Shown here piece by piece: positions 7,103 through 14,661 of a stretch of 32,166 nt of DNA. Every line of letters starts with the position of its first letter. Within the stretch, counting starts at the first letter, position 1. A program made the position numbers and the translations under genes. This DNA is from Bacteroidales bacterium. GTDB lineage: Bacteria; Bacteroidota; Bacteroidia; Bacteroidales; UBA932. Below the pieces are notes generated by a model. It made no database searches. It was not told where the DNA came from and saw nothing but the letters and a program-made list of their open reading frames with translations. The stretch covers positions 1 to 32,166 of the forward strand of contig JAFUUB010000059.1 of assembly GCA_017483985.1 (NCBI GenBank), in the 5' to 3' direction.

Positions 7103-10100
7103 ATGAAACAACAGATCCTTTCCCTCCTTGCCGGCTTCGCCGCCCTGGCCTGTGCGGCCGCGCCTGCCGGCAACATCCGGTTTGCTTCACATCCGTCCCT
7201 CTCTCCGGACCGGAAGCAGATTTACTTCAGTTACGACGGGGATATCTATTGCGTCCCCTCCGCCGGCGGCCAGGCTGCAGCCCTGCTGACCATGCCGGGC
7301 GTCCAGGATTCCCCACTTGTCTCCCCGGACGGGAAATGGCTGGCTTTCAGTTCGGATATCCAGGGGAACAACGATGTCTACGTCGTATCCCTGGCCGGAG
7401 GCGCGGCGGTACAGCTGACCTTCCATGAGGCTCCGGACGTACCGGTCGGCTGGTCGGCTGATTCCCGGTACATTTATTTTGAATCGACCCGCGCCAGTGC
7501 CCGCAAGACGACCTTCCGGGTCGCGGTCGGCGGCGGCACGCCGCAACAGATGTTCGACGGTTTCTTCAACACGGTGGTCAACCTGACGGAGAATCCGGCG
7601 ACCGGGGAATTCCTTTTCAACGAATCCATGGAGAGCATCAGTTTCCCGACCCGCAAACGCTATGTCGGCGACCACAATCCCAATATCAAGTCCTGGAATC
7701 CCCGGACCAAGACCTACAGCGAACTGACCGACTACATCGGGAAAGACCAGTGGCCCATGGCGGACCGCGGCGGCACCATCTATTATGTCAGTGACGAGGC
7801 TAACAAGGAATCCAACATCGTCAAGTATGTGAAAGGCGGCAAGCCGGTGCAGCTCACGGCCTTCGACCGTTCCGTCCAGTATCCGTCGATCGCCTTCGGC
7901 GGCAGCGCCATCGTGTTCCTCAAGGATTACGAAATCCATGTCCTGGACCTACCCGGGGGCACGGTCCGCGTGCCGCAGATTTCCGTGGCGTCCGGCAGCG
8001 TGGAGGTGCGCCGCTCCTTCACCGAGCAGACCCCGACCGCCGCGGACGTATCGCCGGACGGAAAGAAATTCGCCCTGGTGATCCGCGGCGGACTGTATGT
8101 CTCCGACACCAAGTGCAAGTTCCTGCAGCGGCTTGCCACCCCCGCCGATGAGCGGGTCAGCGAAGTGGTCTGGGGCGATGACAGCAAGACCCTTTATTAC
8201 ATACGGACGGAAAAAGGCTGGACGAACTTGTACCGGATCCCGGCGGACGGCTCTGCCGGCGAGACGGCGGTCTTCGTCTCCGAGAACAATTCCAAGAACC
8301 TGACGGCCAACGCCAAACGCACCAAGCTCGCCTTCATGGACGGCAGCCGCGCCGTCATGCTCCATGACCTGAAGACCGGGGCGGTTACCCAGGTGGCCGA
8401 AGCCGAGTTCTGGTCGTTCCAGGGCTACGACCTGTCGTTCTCCTTCGACGACCGCTACCTGGCCTTCGATGCGATGCACCTGTTCGAACCGGACGTTTTC
8501 CTGTACGACCTGAAAGAAGGGAAACTGACCAATCTCACGCATTCCGCGGCCGTGGAGCACGGCGCCGTCTTCTCCCCGGACGGCCGGAACCTGTATCTGC
8601 TGGCCAATCCCACTTCCGCTTCCTTCCCGAAGGGGACGCGGGCGTCGCTGTACAAGCTCCCGCTCCGCAAATACGACGCGCCTTTCAAGTCCGCGACCGT
8701 CGAGGATCTTTTCAAGGACAAGAAGGACGCTCCCGCCAAGGACTCTTCCGTGGTGATCGACTTTGCGGACATCCATGAGCGGATGACCCGCGTCGAGCGG
8801 GACGGCAGCCAGAGCGGCCTCTATGTCTATTCGACGAAAGGGAAGGATTACCTGCTGTACCGTTCCTACGGCTCGGGACCGGGCGGAACCTTTGCGCTCG
8901 AGATCTCGGATCCCGAGGCCAAGCCCAAGCAGATCAAGGATCTGAGCGGCGGCTCCTTTTTCAGCTGCAAGGACGCCCTGTACTGCCTGTCCTCCGGCGC
9001 CGTCTACAAGGTGGACCCGGGAGCCGGCTCTGCCGTCAAGACGGCCGTGTCGAAGGATGTGGAGGTCGTCCTGGGAGACGAGTTCAGCCAGATGTTCCAT
9101 GAGGCCTGGGCCGTGCTGGAGCAGAATTACTACGACGTCAACTTCCACGGGACGGACTGGCGCGCCGACCGGGATTACTATGCTTCCTTCCTGCCGTATG
9201 TCCGTACCCGGGCCAACCTGCGGACGCTTATGACGGACCTGCTGGGAGAACTGAATTCCTCGCACATGGGCTTCACGTCCAATGGCTCGGAAGAAAAGCA
9301 GGAAACGCGGATCCGGACCTATGGGACCGGTATCGTCTTCGACAACGCCGCCCCTTACAAGGTGTCGGGGATCCTGGCCGGATCGCCGGCGGACAAGTAC
9401 GGGATCGATGTGCGCAGCGGCGACCGCCTGGTGGCCGTCGACGGCCGGCGCATCGATGAGCGGCAGAACCGGGAACGCTACTTCTCCGGAGCCGTCGCGC
9501 GGGATGAACTGCGGCTGACGTTCAGCCGGGGTGGGAAGGAATTCGATGTCAAGGTCCATCCCGCTTCGTTCTCCGCGGTCAAGACGCTTGCCTACAAGGA
9601 GTGGGAGACGCAGCGCGCCGACAGGGTCTCGGCACGGACCGGCGGGAAGGTCGGATACATCCACATGCGGGCGATGGGCGCCGAGGACCTGGATTCCTTC
9701 CTGCTGAAGATGCATACCGAGGTGTATGACAAGGATGCCCTGATCCTGGACCTGCGCTACAACAACGGCGGCAACGTCCACAAGGAAGTCATCGATTTCC
9801 TCCGCGGACAGGCCCATTTCGAATGGTCCTACCGGGATTTCCCGAAGACGAGCCATCCGAATGTCGCCCCGGCCGGCAAGCCGATCGTCGTCCTTGTCAA
9901 TGAGCACAGCCTCTCGGATGCGGAGGTGACGTCCAACGGCATCCAGACCCTGGGCATCGCCAAACTGGTCGGAACGGAGACCTACCGGTGGATCATCTTC
10001 ACCTCTTCGGTCCGCCTGCTGGACGGATCCACGGTCCGGATGCCCGCCTGGGGCTGCTACAGCGTCGTGACCGGGAAGGACCTGGAGAATACCGGCGTCA

Positions 10101-10216
10101 AGCCGGATATCTATGTGAAGAACACGTTCAAGGACCGTCTGGAAGGGAAGGATCCCCAGCTGGATGCGGCCATCGCCGAGGTCCTGTCCCAACTGGGGAA
10201 CGGCCTAAATCGGTAA
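7103..10216 (+). CDS. Tricorn-like S41 peptidase with beta-propeller, PDZ and tail-specific protease domains
   Basis: A 1037-residue exported protease; archaeal tricorn is of similar size. The N-terminus is a signal peptide (MKQQILSLLAGFAALACAAA). Residues ~25-330 and ~330-620 contain repeated TolB/PD40-type blades (SPDGKWLAFSS, SADSRYIYF, SPDGRNLYLL), so two propellers are likely. A core domain (EAWAVLEQNYYD) and a PDZ domain (~residues 750-830) precede the C-terminal S41 catalytic domain (LDLRYNNGGN). By position, the tricorn-type residues would be His721 (SSHMGF), Ser938 (HSLSDAE) and Glu995 (ENTGVKPD); all are present, so the enzyme looks active. It probably trims peptides in the periplasm and may work with the divergent M16 peptidase. 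The start at ATG 7103 fits both the promoter and the signal peptide. Confidence 0.92.
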   Translation: MKQQILSLLAGFAALACAAAPAGNIRFASHPSLSPDRKQIYFSYDGDIYCVPSAGGQAAALLTMPGVQDSPLVSPDGKWLAFSSDIQGNNDVYVVSLAGGAAVQLTFHEAPDVPVGWSADSRYIYFESTRASARKTTFRVAVGGGTPQQMFDGFFNTVVNLTENPATGEFLFNESMESISFPTRKRYVGDHNPNIKSWNPRTKTYSELTDYIGKDQWPMADRGGTIYYVSDEANKESNIVKYVKGGKPVQLTAFDRSVQYPSIAFGGSAIVFLKDYEIHVLDLPGGTVRVPQISVASGSVEVRRSFTEQTPTAADVSPDGKKFALVIRGGLYVSDTKCKFLQRLATPADERVSEVVWGDDSKTLYYIRTEKGWTNLYRIPADGSAGETAVFVSENNSKNLTANAKRTKLAFMDGSRAVMLHDLKTGAVTQVAEAEFWSFQGYDLSFSFDDRYLAFDAMHLFEPDVFLYDLKEGKLTNLTHSAAVEHGAVFSPDGRNLYLLANPTSASFPKGTRASLYKLPLRKYDAPFKSATVEDLFKDKKDAPAKDSSVVIDFADIHERMTRVERDGSQSGLYVYSTKGKDYLLYRSYGSGPGGTFALEISDPEAKPKQIKDLSGGSFFSCKDALYCLSSGAVYKVDPGAGSAVKTAVSKDVEVVLGDEFSQMFHEAWAVLEQNYYDVNFHGTDWRADRDYYASFLPYVRTRANLRTLMTDLLGELNSSHMGFTSNGSEEKQETRIRTYGTGIVFDNAAPYKVSGILAGSPADKYGIDVRSGDRLVAVDGRRIDERQNRERYFSGAVARDELRLTFSRGGKEFDVKVHPASFSAVKTLAYKEWETQRADRVSARTGGKVGYIHMRAMGAEDLDSFLLKMHTEVYDKDALILDLRYNNGGNVHKEVIDFLRGQAHFEWSYRDFPKTSHPNVAPAGKPIVVLVNEHSLSDAEVTSNGIQTLGIAKLVGTETYRWIIFTSSVRLLDGSTVRMPAWGCYSVVTGKDLENTGVKPDIYVKNTFKDRLEGKDPQLDAAIAEVLSQLGNGLNR

Positions 10217-10253
10217 AGTCCGAAAAAGTGCCGTATCTTCTCCATGAATTTCT

Positions 10254-10261
10254 TATCTTTG
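10254..10261 (+). promoter_or_regulatory. -7 box of the purC promoter
   Basis: TATCTTTG is a perfect TAnnTTTG box 22 bases before the purC ATG. No clean TTG was found at the -33 position. The short leader leaves little room for a riboswitch. Confidence 0.6.
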
Positions 10262-10283
10262 TGTCCGGATTATATTCTCTGTT

Positions 10284-11225
10284 ATGGAAGCCATCGTAAA
10301 AACTGATTTCTCCTTCCCCGGCCAGCGGGGCAAATACACTGGCAAAGTCCGCGATGTCTATGACATTGACGGCAAGTACCTGGTCATGGTCGTCTCCGAC
10401 CGGATTTCCGCCTTCGATGTCGTACTGCCGAAGGGCATCCCGTTCAAGGGACAGGTCCTGAACCGCATCGCCGCCAAGTTCCTGGATGCGACGTCTGATA
10501 TCCTGCCGAACTGGAAGGTCGCCGTTCCGGATCCGATGGTGACGGTCGGCCTGAAGTGCGAACCGTTCAAGGTCGAGATGGTCATCCGCGGCTACCTTTC
10601 GGGACATGCCTGGCGGGAGTACAAGGCCGGCAAGCGCATGATCTGCGGCGTTCCGATGCCGGATGGCATGGTCGAGAACCAGAAGTTCCCGGAGCCGATC
10701 ATCACCCCGACCACCAAGGCGGCGGAAGGACATGACGAGGACATTTCCAAGGAAGAGATCATCGCCCAGGGCATCGTCTCCCGGGAAGATTACGAGCAGC
10801 TCGAGGCCTACACCCGGGCGATCTTCCAGCGCGGCACCGAGATCGCGGCGAAGATGGGGCTGATTCTGGTCGATACGAAATACGAATTCGGCAAGCGGGA
10901 TGGCCAAATCATCCTGATGGATGAGATCCACACCCCGGATTCCTCCCGCTATTTCTATTCGGACGGCTATGCCGAGCGCCTGGCCGCCGGCGAGCACCAG
11001 AAGCAGCTTTCGAAGGAGTTTGTGCGCGAGTGGCTGATGGCCAACGGTTTCCAGGGACAGGAAGGCCAGCAGGTCCCGGAAATGACGCCGGAGGTCGTGG
11101 CGGGAATTACCGACCGCTATATCGAGTTGTATGAGAATATCACCGGCGAGAAGTTTGAGCGTGTCGATTATGATGTCGAGACGATCGAGGCCCATGTGCG
11201 GGCGTGCCTGGCACAGCTGAAATAG
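10284..11225 (+). CDS. purC: SAICAR synthetase (phosphoribosylaminoimidazole-succinocarboxamide synthase)
   Basis: Catalyses ATP-dependent ligation of aspartate to CAIR to form SAICAR in de novo purine synthesis, in the cytoplasm. The 313-residue protein has the family's ATP-binding start ([15 protein letters not shown]), the first signature [14 protein letters not shown] near residues 36-49, the RGYLSGHAW segment and the second signature LVDTKYEFG followed by [14 protein letters not shown]. The length (~310) is that of the longer, yeast/Bacteroidetes-type PurC rather than the ~240-residue form. It is the only purine gene in the window and appears monocistronic, with its own promoter and a strong terminator. 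Confidence 0.97.
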   Translation: MEAIVKTDFSFPGQRGKYTGKVRDVYDIDGKYLVMVVSDRISAFDVVLPKGIPFKGQVLNRIAAKFLDATSDILPNWKVAVPDPMVTVGLKCEPFKVEMVIRGYLSGHAWREYKAGKRMICGVPMPDGMVENQKFPEPIITPTTKAAEGHDEDISKEEIIAQGIVSREDYEQLEAYTRAIFQRGTEIAAKMGLILVDTKYEFGKRDGQIILMDEIHTPDSSRYFYSDGYAERLAAGEHQKQLSKEFVREWLMANGFQGQEGQQVPEMTPEVVAGITDRYIELYENITGEKFERVDYDVETIEAHVRACLAQLK

Positions 11226-11243
11226 AAATCCGGGATCGGAAAT

Positions 11244-11281
11244 AAAAAAAGGATTGGCTCTGACTGAGTCAATCCTTTTTT
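11244..11281. terminator. Bidirectional terminator between purC and tRNA-Gly
   Basis: GGATTGGCTC (11251-11260) pairs with GAGTCAATCC (11266-11275) in a 10-bp stem with one G-U pair and a TGACT loop. It is flanked by A7 on the left and T6 on the right, which can extend the stem or serve as U-tracts in either direction. It can end both purC (plus) and the tRNA transcript (minus). Confidence 0.88.
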
Positions 11282-11285
11282 GTTG

Positions 11286-11358
11286 AGCGGAATGCGAGGT
11301 TCGAACTCGTGACCTGCGGCTTGGGAAGCCGCCGCTCTACCAACTGAGCTAATTCCGC
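11286..11358 (-). tRNA. tRNA-Gly, anticodon CCC
   Basis: The reverse strand from 11358 folds as a complete 73-nt cloverleaf: acceptor GCGGAAT/ATTCCGC, D-stem GCTC/GAGC with GGT in the loop, anticodon stem GCGGC/GCCGC enclosing TTCCCAA (anticodon CCC), a 5-nt variable loop, T-loop TTCGAAC and discriminator T. CCA is not encoded. One defect is visible: positions 49 and 65 of the T-stem are A and C, so that pair is a mismatch. It is transcribed from a promoter at 11573-11542 and ends at the shared terminator. Confidence 0.95.
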
Positions 11359-11532
11359 TTTTACTTCGTAAAATCGGGTTTCTTGGCTGCGCCTCGGAAG
11401 AGTAAACAAGTTTTCTCTTCGCTCGGCTTGCACAAGAATTCCGCATTCTCTTCGGGTTTCTTGGCTGCGCCTCAGAAGAGTAAACAAGTTTTCTCTTCGC
11501 TCGGCTTGCGCGAAAAATCCGCTTTTACTTCG
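11353..11532 (-). repeat. Tandem direct repeats in the 5' leader of tRNA-Gly
   Basis: A block of about 71 bases occurs twice, at 11374-11444 and 11452-11522, with period 78. The copies are nearly identical over their first 58 bases (one G/A difference) and diverge at the ends. A second short element, (t/a)TCCGC followed by a T-rich stretch ending in CTTCG, occurs three times (11353, 11439 and 11517), flanking the two long blocks. The first of these is the tRNA's own 5' end. Each long block holds GAAGAG...CTCTTC, able to form a hairpin in the pre-tRNA. The pattern looks like 2.2 copies of a unit that once included the tRNA edge. No integrase is nearby. Confidence 0.8.
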
Positions 11533-11541
11533 TTTGGATTA

Positions 11542-11573
11542 CAAAGATACGAAAAGTTTTGGATTCTGAACAA
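11542..11573 (-). promoter_or_regulatory. Promoter of the tRNA-Gly transcript
   Basis: On the reverse strand, TTG (11573-11571), a 21-base spacer and a perfect TATCTTTG (11549-11542) form a Bacteroidota promoter. Transcription would start near 11537, giving the tRNA an unusually long leader of about 180 nt that contains both repeat blocks. It is back to back with the Nudix promoter. Confidence 0.65.
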
Positions 11574-11577
11574 AAAA

Positions 11578-11607
11578 TTGGCATCTCTTTCTTTTTTCCT
11601 ATCTTTG
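11578..11607 (+). promoter_or_regulatory. Promoter of the Nudix gene
   Basis: TTG (11578-11580), a 19-base spacer and TATCTTTG (11600-11607) match the consensus well; the ATG is 22 bases further on. The -33 elements of this and the divergent tRNA promoter lie within eight bases of each other. Confidence 0.7.
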
Positions 11608-11629
11608 CGTAAAACAAACGCAAGCGACG

Positions 11630-12316
11630 ATGCCTTATACTTATGAATATCCCCATCCGTCCGTCACGACGGACTGTGTCATTTTCGGATACGATGTCCG
11701 GGAAGGTCTTTCCATACTGCTGGTCCAACGCGGCATCGAGCCGTACAAAGGCCGCTGGGCTTTTCCGGGCGGATTCCTGAAAATGGATGAGGATGCGCCG
11801 ACCGGCGCCCTGCGGGAGTTGCAGGAGGAAACCGGCCTGGCCTCTGCCCATATCGAGCAGCTCGGAGCTTTTTCGCAGGTGGACCGGGATCCCCGCGAAC
11901 GGGTCATCACGATCGGTTTCTATGCCCTGGTCCGCAAGGCCGATGTCCGGGGCGGCGACGATGCCGCGGACGCCCGATGGTTCCCGGTATCCCAGGTCCC
12001 GCCCCTGGCCTTCGACCATGACCACATCCTTCGCGTGGCGCTGCAGCGGCTCCGGGAACAGATCCATTTCCAACCCGTCGGCTTCGAACTGCTGCCGGAA
12101 GTCTTTACCATGCCCCAGCTCCAGGCACTCTATGAAGCCATCCTTGAGACGCATTTTGACCGGCGGAATTTCGCGGCCAAGATGACCAAACTCGGCATCC
12201 TGACGGAAGCCGCCGGCCGGCCTTCCGGCACAGCCAGCCGGATCCCGCAGACCTGGCGGTTCAACGAGGAACGATACAAAGAGATGAAAGCCAAAGGATT
12301 CCGCTTGGAATTCTAA
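11630..12316 (+). CDS. Nudix hydrolase with C-terminal winged-helix domain (NrtR/ADP-ribose-pyrophosphatase-like)
   Basis: A 228-residue protein with an N-terminal Nudix fold and a complete Nudix box at residues 48-70: G48-x5-E54-x7-R62-E63-L-Q-E66-E67-T-G69-L, so the hydrolase site looks intact. The C-terminal ~80 residues (TMPQLQALYEAIL, FDRRNFAAKMTKLGIL, RFNEERYKEM) match the winged-helix part of Nudix-related regulators such as NrtR and Bacteroides AraR. In that family the Nudix domain senses or cleaves ADP-ribose or another ligand and the winged helix binds DNA. Either a regulator of NAD or sugar genes or an enzyme is possible; the intact box argues that catalysis is retained. It meets the TIR gene tail to tail with interlocked stop codons. 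Confidence 0.87.
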   Translation: MPYTYEYPHPSVTTDCVIFGYDVREGLSILLVQRGIEPYKGRWAFPGGFLKMDEDAPTGALRELQEETGLASAHIEQLGAFSQVDRDPRERVITIGFYALVRKADVRGGDDAADARWFPVSQVPPLAFDHDHILRVALQRLREQIHFQPVGFELLPEVFTMPQLQALYEAILETHFDRRNFAAKMTKLGILTEAAGRPSGTASRIPQTWRFNEERYKEMKAKGFRLEF

Positions 12317-13278
12317 CCGCGGAACAGGGCGAAGAACTGACCCAGATCCAGGAAATGTCCGGCAAAACGGCCGATCACGACCAGCATGCATTTGATGGCC
12401 AGGTAGACCAGGATCAGGTTTTCCGGGTCGTTCCCTTTCATCAGCACTTCTTCCCGGCTCATCTGCCGAAGCAGCGAGGGACGGGTCGGCGTATGGTACA
12501 GGCAGGCCAGCCAGATGCCCAGCCAGCCCAGGATCAGCAGCAGGTCACAGACGAACAGGTCGATCCGCGCGGTTGCGAAAGCGGCGCAGAGGACGACCCC
12601 GACGGTCAGGACCGGCAGGATGAAGCGGGACCGGCGCAGCCGCAGCAGGCGGATGACGTAGTAGATGGACATCAGCAGGGCAAACTCTCCGACGAATCCG
12701 ATCATCCCGCCGGCGATCTCGCTGGTCTGCAGGGTCTTAGCCCATAGGAAAAGATAGGTGAGCAGCGCATAGATCCCGGTCAGGACCACCAGGGCGGCAT
12801 AGAGGGTCAGACGGGTCAGCTGCGGCAGGCGGCCGTATTCCAGGCCGGTCGTCTCGTCGATGCCGGGGTGCTGGATCCGGGTCAGGATGTGGCGGAGGGT
12901 CGTTGCCTCGTCCGCCCCCTGCCAGTCAATATACTGGATGGAGGCCAGGTAGAGCGAAACGGCATCGTTGTAGGGGGAACGGTCGAGGCGGACCGGAAGG
13001 ATCCTTTTCCCGAAAGAAATGGCGGAACTGATCTCGCGCAGCGTCCAGGGGGACGCGTTGGCCGCTTCCGAGGATAGGAAGAGGAAGACATCGCAGGCCT
13101 TGATGTTCCGGACGATCCGTTCGGCATAGGTATCCCCGCCTTGCAGTTTCTCCCGGTCGATCCAGTAGGCAATCCCTTCTGCAGACAGGGCGTCGAGCAC
13201 CTTGTCCACAGGGTTTCCGGGGAGTACATGCCCGGCGGCATCCACCCGGTCTTTCTGCGCGTAACTGATAAATACCAT
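12313..13278 (-). CDS. TIR-domain protein with C-terminal membrane segments
   Basis: A 321-residue protein. The N-terminal ~135 residues are a TIR domain: FISYAQKD at the start, AYWIDREKLQGGD at the BB-loop region, ACDVFLFLSS, and SPWTLREI with Glu82 at the place of the NADase catalytic glutamate. The rest is hydrophobic, with about five membrane segments (roughly residues 157-179, 188-211, 219-237, 240-261 and 287-305) and a basic loop RLRRSR. Bacterial TIR domains usually cleave NAD+ or make cyclic ADP-ribose signals, often in antiphage defence; a membrane-tethered TIR could be a sensor-effector in one chain. No other defence gene is adjacent. I chose ATG 13278 because the longer TTG start at 13287 lies inside the promoter; this makes the mRNA nearly leaderless. 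Confidence 0.85.
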   Translation of the reverse strand: MVFISYAQKDRVDAAGHVLPGNPVDKVLDALSAEGIAYWIDREKLQGGDTYAERIVRNIKACDVFLFLSSEAANASPWTLREISSAISFGKRILPVRLDRSPYNDAVSLYLASIQYIDWQGADEATTLRHILTRIQHPGIDETTGLEYGRLPQLTRLTLYAALVVLTGIYALLTYLFLWAKTLQTSEIAGGMIGFVGEFALLMSIYYVIRLLRLRRSRFILPVLTVGVVLCAAFATARIDLFVCDLLLILGWLGIWLACLYHTPTRPSLLRQMSREEVLMKGNDPENLILVYLAIKCMLVVIGRFAGHFLDLGQFFALFRG

Positions 13279-13292
13279 GGTATACAAAGGTA
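13272..13292 (-). promoter_or_regulatory. -7 box and start-codon palindrome of the TIR gene
   Basis: TACCTTTG (13292-13285, reverse strand) ends only six bases before the ATG, so the transcript begins at or a few bases before the start codon. ATACCATGGTAT (13272-13283) is a perfect 12-base palindrome covering that ATG and could be an operator. No clear TTG at -33. Confidence 0.55.
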
Positions 13293-13339
13293 GGAATAAA
13301 AAGATTCTGTTGGTGCATTCGGGTGAAAGATTCTATTTA

Positions 13340-13356
13340 TGTGTAAAAATTACACA
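13340..13356. promoter_or_regulatory. Operator 1 of creD, perfect inverted repeat
   Basis: TGTGTAAAAATTACACA is a perfect palindrome (TGTGTAA/TTACACA around AAA) just upstream of the creD -33 element. It recurs as operator 2, and the centres are 52 bases apart, close to five helical turns. Confidence 0.75.
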
Positions 13357-13361
13357 AAATA

Positions 13362-13393
13362 TTTGCAGATATGGGTAGTCTTCCTTATCTTTG
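13362..13393 (+). promoter_or_regulatory. creD promoter
   Basis: TTTG (13362-13365), a 20-base spacer and TATCTTTG (13386-13393) form a consensus promoter lying between the two operator copies. Transcription would start within operator 2. Confidence 0.75.
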
Positions 13394-13408
13394 CGTAAAA
13401 ATTACACA
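13392..13408. promoter_or_regulatory. Operator 2 of creD, overlapping the transcription start
   Basis: TGCGTAAAAATTACACA repeats operator 1 with one change (C for T at the third base). It starts at the last bases of the -7 box and covers the predicted transcription start, the classic place for a repressor. The regulator is not encoded beside it. Confidence 0.72.
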
Positions 13409-13413
13409 GTATT

Positions 13414-14661
13414 ATGAATCCTTCCTCCAGATTATTTGTTAAAATCGGCCTGATGGCCGTTCTTACTTTGTTGATGCTCATCCCTTTGGCTATGATCAAA
13501 AGCCAGATTCAGGACCGGCAGGAAGCGTTGGACGCGAGCGGCGCCGAAGTGGCTGCCAGCTGGGCCGGCGCCCAGGTCTTCGGCGGCCCTGTCCTGAAAA
13601 TCTACCACGCGGTCCCTTTCGAAGATAAGGGGAAGACCCTGATCGATTATCAGAAAAAAGAGGTCCATCCCGTCCAGCTCCGCTATGATATCGATGCACA
13701 AACACAGACGCTGCACCGCTCCATCTATGAGATCATGGTCTACCGTTCGACGGTTCGGCTGTCCGGAAGTTTCCGGATCCCGGAGCAATACCTGGATGAC
13801 AAGGATTTTTCTGTCGAACTCGAACTCGGCGACCTGCGGGGCATAGAGGGAGATGCCGTCCTGACGCTGGACGGGACGCCGTATCCCTTCGTCGGGAGCG
13901 GGGAGGGGACCATCGCCTGTGATGTGACCCCGGATCGCGCCAAGATCAAGGCGGGGGAGTCCATCCCGTTTGAGATGACCTTGAAAATCAAAGGCTCCGA
14001 GTCCATCATGATCCATCCCTACGGTGATGCGACGGAGGTGACCGTTACGTCAGACTGTCCCACGCCTTCTTTCGCCGGCGACTTCCTGCCGGATGAACGG
14101 ACCGTCGATGAGAACGGCTTCAAGGCGCATTGGAGTGTTTCCCGGATCAACCGGGGCGATCCCGCATCGTCCTCGTTCGGGGTCCGGCTCCTCAAGGGGG
14201 TCACCCGGTACCAGCAGACGACCCGCAGTGCGAAATACGGCATCCTGATCATCCTGCTGGTCTTCATCGCCGGACTGACCGTGGAATTCCTGACCCGGCG
14301 GGAGATCAACCTGGTCCAGTATGTCGTGATCGGATTGTCCCTGGCCTTGTTCTATGCCCTGCTGCTTTCCTTCTCCGAATTCCTGACGTTCGGGAAAGCC
14401 TATGTGCTGGCAGCCGGCATGACGACGGCCGCCCTGACGGGGTATTTCCGCGGCATCCTCAAGCATGCCTCGGCCTGGATCCTGGGAGGTCTGGTCGCCG
14501 TTGCCTATATCTTGAGTTACATTTTGTTGCAAATGGAGAGCTATGCCTTGATCTCCGGTACGCTCATCCTCTTCGGCATCCTGTGCGCCATCATGTGGTT
14601 CACCCGGAACCTGACCCGGCAGGAGGACGGATCGGCGGATCAAGGGATCAGGATCTCGTAG
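13414..14661 (+). CDS. creD: CreD-family inner-membrane protein
   Basis: A 415-residue membrane protein with one N-terminal TM segment (residues ~8-28), a periplasmic beta-rich domain with the family hallmark GGPVLKIYHAVPF, and about five TM segments from residue ~275 to 400. This is the architecture of CreD, also called CET or inner membrane protein, which in enterobacteria belongs to the CreBC regulon and affects envelope and colicin/beta-lactam responses; its biochemical activity is unknown. In Bacteroidetes it is usually controlled by a small winged-helix regulator rather than CreBC, but none is adjacent here. Expression is probably under tight control by the paired operators. The 3' end overlaps the convergent transglycosylase gene by 22 bases. 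Confidence 0.87.
   Translation: MNPSSRLFVKIGLMAVLTLLMLIPLAMIKSQIQDRQEALDASGAEVAASWAGAQVFGGPVLKIYHAVPFEDKGKTLIDYQKKEVHPVQLRYDIDAQTQTLHRSIYEIMVYRSTVRLSGSFRIPEQYLDDKDFSVELELGDLRGIEGDAVLTLDGTPYPFVGSGEGTIACDVTPDRAKIKAGESIPFEMTLKIKGSESIMIHPYGDATEVTVTSDCPTPSFAGDFLPDERTVDENGFKAHWSVSRINRGDPASSSFGVRLLKGVTRYQQTTRSAKYGILIILLVFIAGLTVEFLTRREINLVQYVVIGLSLALFYALLLSFSEFLTFGKAYVLAAGMTTAALTGYFRGILKHASAWILGGLVAVAYILSYILLQMESYALISGTLILFGILCAIMWFTRNLTRQEDGSADQGIRIS

Noticed and set aside
7949..10192. Long minus-strand frame opposite the tricorn-like protease
   Set aside because: Shadow composition and no recognisable domain; the plus strand has an intact signal peptide, PDZ and S41 motifs.
11353..11532. CRISPR array or tRNA-linked integration (att) site
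   Set aside because: Only two long copies with no regular unique spacers and no cas genes. Integrases normally target the tRNA 3' end, whereas these repeats lie on the 5' side, and no integrase is nearby.
11383..11646. Plus-strand frame of 87 codons with an internal protein repeat
   Set aside because: The protein repeat only mirrors the DNA repeats in the tRNA leader, and the frame runs through the Nudix promoter.
12313..14661. Antiphage defence island around the TIR gene
   Set aside because: Neighbours (Nudix, CreD, transglycosylase) are ordinary chromosomal genes, and there are no nuclease, helicase, restriction or mobile genes beside it. A single-gene defence role remains possible and is listed as a finding.
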